Assembly: GCA_016297005.1 (NCBI GenBank)
Contig: JAEDHK010000012.1
Coordinates: forward strand, 1 to 40,650
Length of the DNA: 40,650 nt
Reading direction: 5' to 3'
From: Clostridia bacterium
Lineage (GTDB): Bacteria > Bacillota > Clostridia > Christensenellales > DTU072
This document shows positions 40,383 through 40,650 of this stretch, one piece after another (the stretch's first letter is position 1; each line of letters begins with the position of its first letter). Under the pieces are notes generated by a model. That model made no database searches. It was given only the letters and a program-made list of their open reading frames with translations, and was not told where the DNA came from. The position numbers and the translations under genes were made by a program.

Positions 40383-40458
40383 GGGGGTATAGCTCAGCTG
40401 GGAGAGCGCCTGCCTTGCAAGCAGGAGGTCACCGGTTCGATCCCGATTACCTCCACCA
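40383..40458 (+). tRNA. tRNA-Ala (anticodon TGC)
   Basis: 76 nt with encoded CCA. Acceptor GGGGGTA/TACCTCC (one G-U), D-arm GCTC/GAGC, anticodon stem CCTGC/GCAGG with loop CTTGCAA. The T-stem ACCGG/CCGAT has a C-A mismatch at positions 50-64. Confidence 0.97.
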
Positions 40459-40499
40459 ATAATCGCTTTTGAAAATGCAAGAACCTTTGCATGATATAT

Positions 40500-40576
40500 A
40501 GACCGATAGCTCAGCTGGTTAGAGCACGCGCCTGATAAGCGCGAGGTCGGTGGTTCGAGCCCACTTCGGTCTACCA
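40500..40576 (+). tRNA. tRNA-Ile (anticodon GAT)
   Basis: 77 nt with encoded CCA. Acceptor AGACCGA/TCGGTCT pairs fully, starting with an A-U pair. The anticodon loop CTGATAA reads GAT. T-arm GGTGG-TTCGAGC-CCACT. It lies 41 bp after tRNA-Ala. Confidence 0.97.
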
Positions 40577-40650
40577 TTCGACTTTATGTCGAATACTTTG
40601 CACCTTGACAACTGCATATATATTTTTTCTGAAAGGAAAAGACGAAAATA
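40577..40650 (+). other. Post-tRNA spacer resembling an rRNA-operon leader
   Basis: A perfect hairpin TTCGAC/GTCGAA (40577-40593) follows the tRNA, then CACCTTGACAACTGCATA at 40601-40618. That motif resembles the conserved segment found in 16S-23S spacers shortly before 23S rRNA in many Clostridia. An rRNA gene may begin just beyond the window. Confidence 0.45.

Noticed and set aside
1..40650. CRISPR arrays, insertion sequences, prophage or integrative elements
   Set aside because: No spaced direct repeats, transposases, integrases or phage genes were seen in any frame.

Overview
The window comes from the chromosome of an anaerobic, probably spore-forming Firmicute of the class Clostridia. 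The evidence is a spoIIE gene, a Rex repressor, two [FeFe] hydrogenases, an electron-bifurcating Nfn pair, a class III (oxygen-sensitive) ribonucleotide reductase, formate-tetrahydrofolate ligase, CIRCE/HrcA-type heat-shock control and Firmicute-type promoters. I cannot name the genus. The replication origin is inside the window: dnaA, a cluster of DnaA boxes and dnaN lie at 14.3-16.9 kb, and a perfect parS site (TGTTTCACGTGAAACA) lies at 12503-12518.

Region 1 (1-11.6 kb, all + strand) is a redox and hydrogen island. It holds a LysR regulator; an iron alcohol dehydrogenase followed by nfnA-nfnB; and then rex, an APH-type kinase, two tandem mini [2Fe-2S] thioredoxin-fold proteins, a PAS-containing putative H2-sensing hydrogenase (hydS), a PP2C/SpoIIE-type phosphatase and a second [FeFe] hydrogenase. 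Two promoters, 4 kb apart, in front of adh and rex carry the same 9-7-9 palindrome and the same -35/-10 layout. This suggests one regulator controls both transcription units. The likely logic is disposal of reductant as alcohol or H2, exchange of NADH, NADPH and ferredoxin through Nfn, and H2/redox sensing that feeds a phosphorylation switch. An AT-rich stretch (about 11.74-11.9 kb) separates this island from the origin genes. Codon preference by eye also changes there, and relative to the mapped origin the island runs head-on to replication.

Region 2 (11.9-22.3 kb, + strand) holds a YfcE-like phosphoesterase, parS, a Dabb protein, a membrane-anchored metallophosphoesterase, dnaA, dnaN, an unrecognised protein, a short-chain dehydrogenase, spoIIE and a beta-helix GH28-like protein. 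Several genes here, including dnaA, appear to be transcribed as leaderless mRNAs, with the -10 box only 6-11 nt from the start codon. The usual recF-gyrB neighbours of dnaN are absent.

Region 3 (22.3-30.4 kb, - strand) is nucleotide and one-carbon metabolism: a lipoprotein, fhs, guaB, a thioredoxin reductase-like flavoprotein, nrdD with a fused C-terminal redoxin domain, and nrdG.

Region 4 (31-40.6 kb, mostly + strand) has hsp20 behind a CIRCE operator, tmk-holB-ricT, a GH27 alpha-galactosidase with an inserted carbohydrate-binding-like domain, pgm, a DUF3810 membrane protein, a small helical protein (- strand), mscL, and tRNA-Ala(TGC) and tRNA-Ile(GAT). The window ends in sequence resembling the spacer that normally precedes a 23S rRNA gene. 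No CRISPR arrays, insertion sequences or prophage genes were seen.
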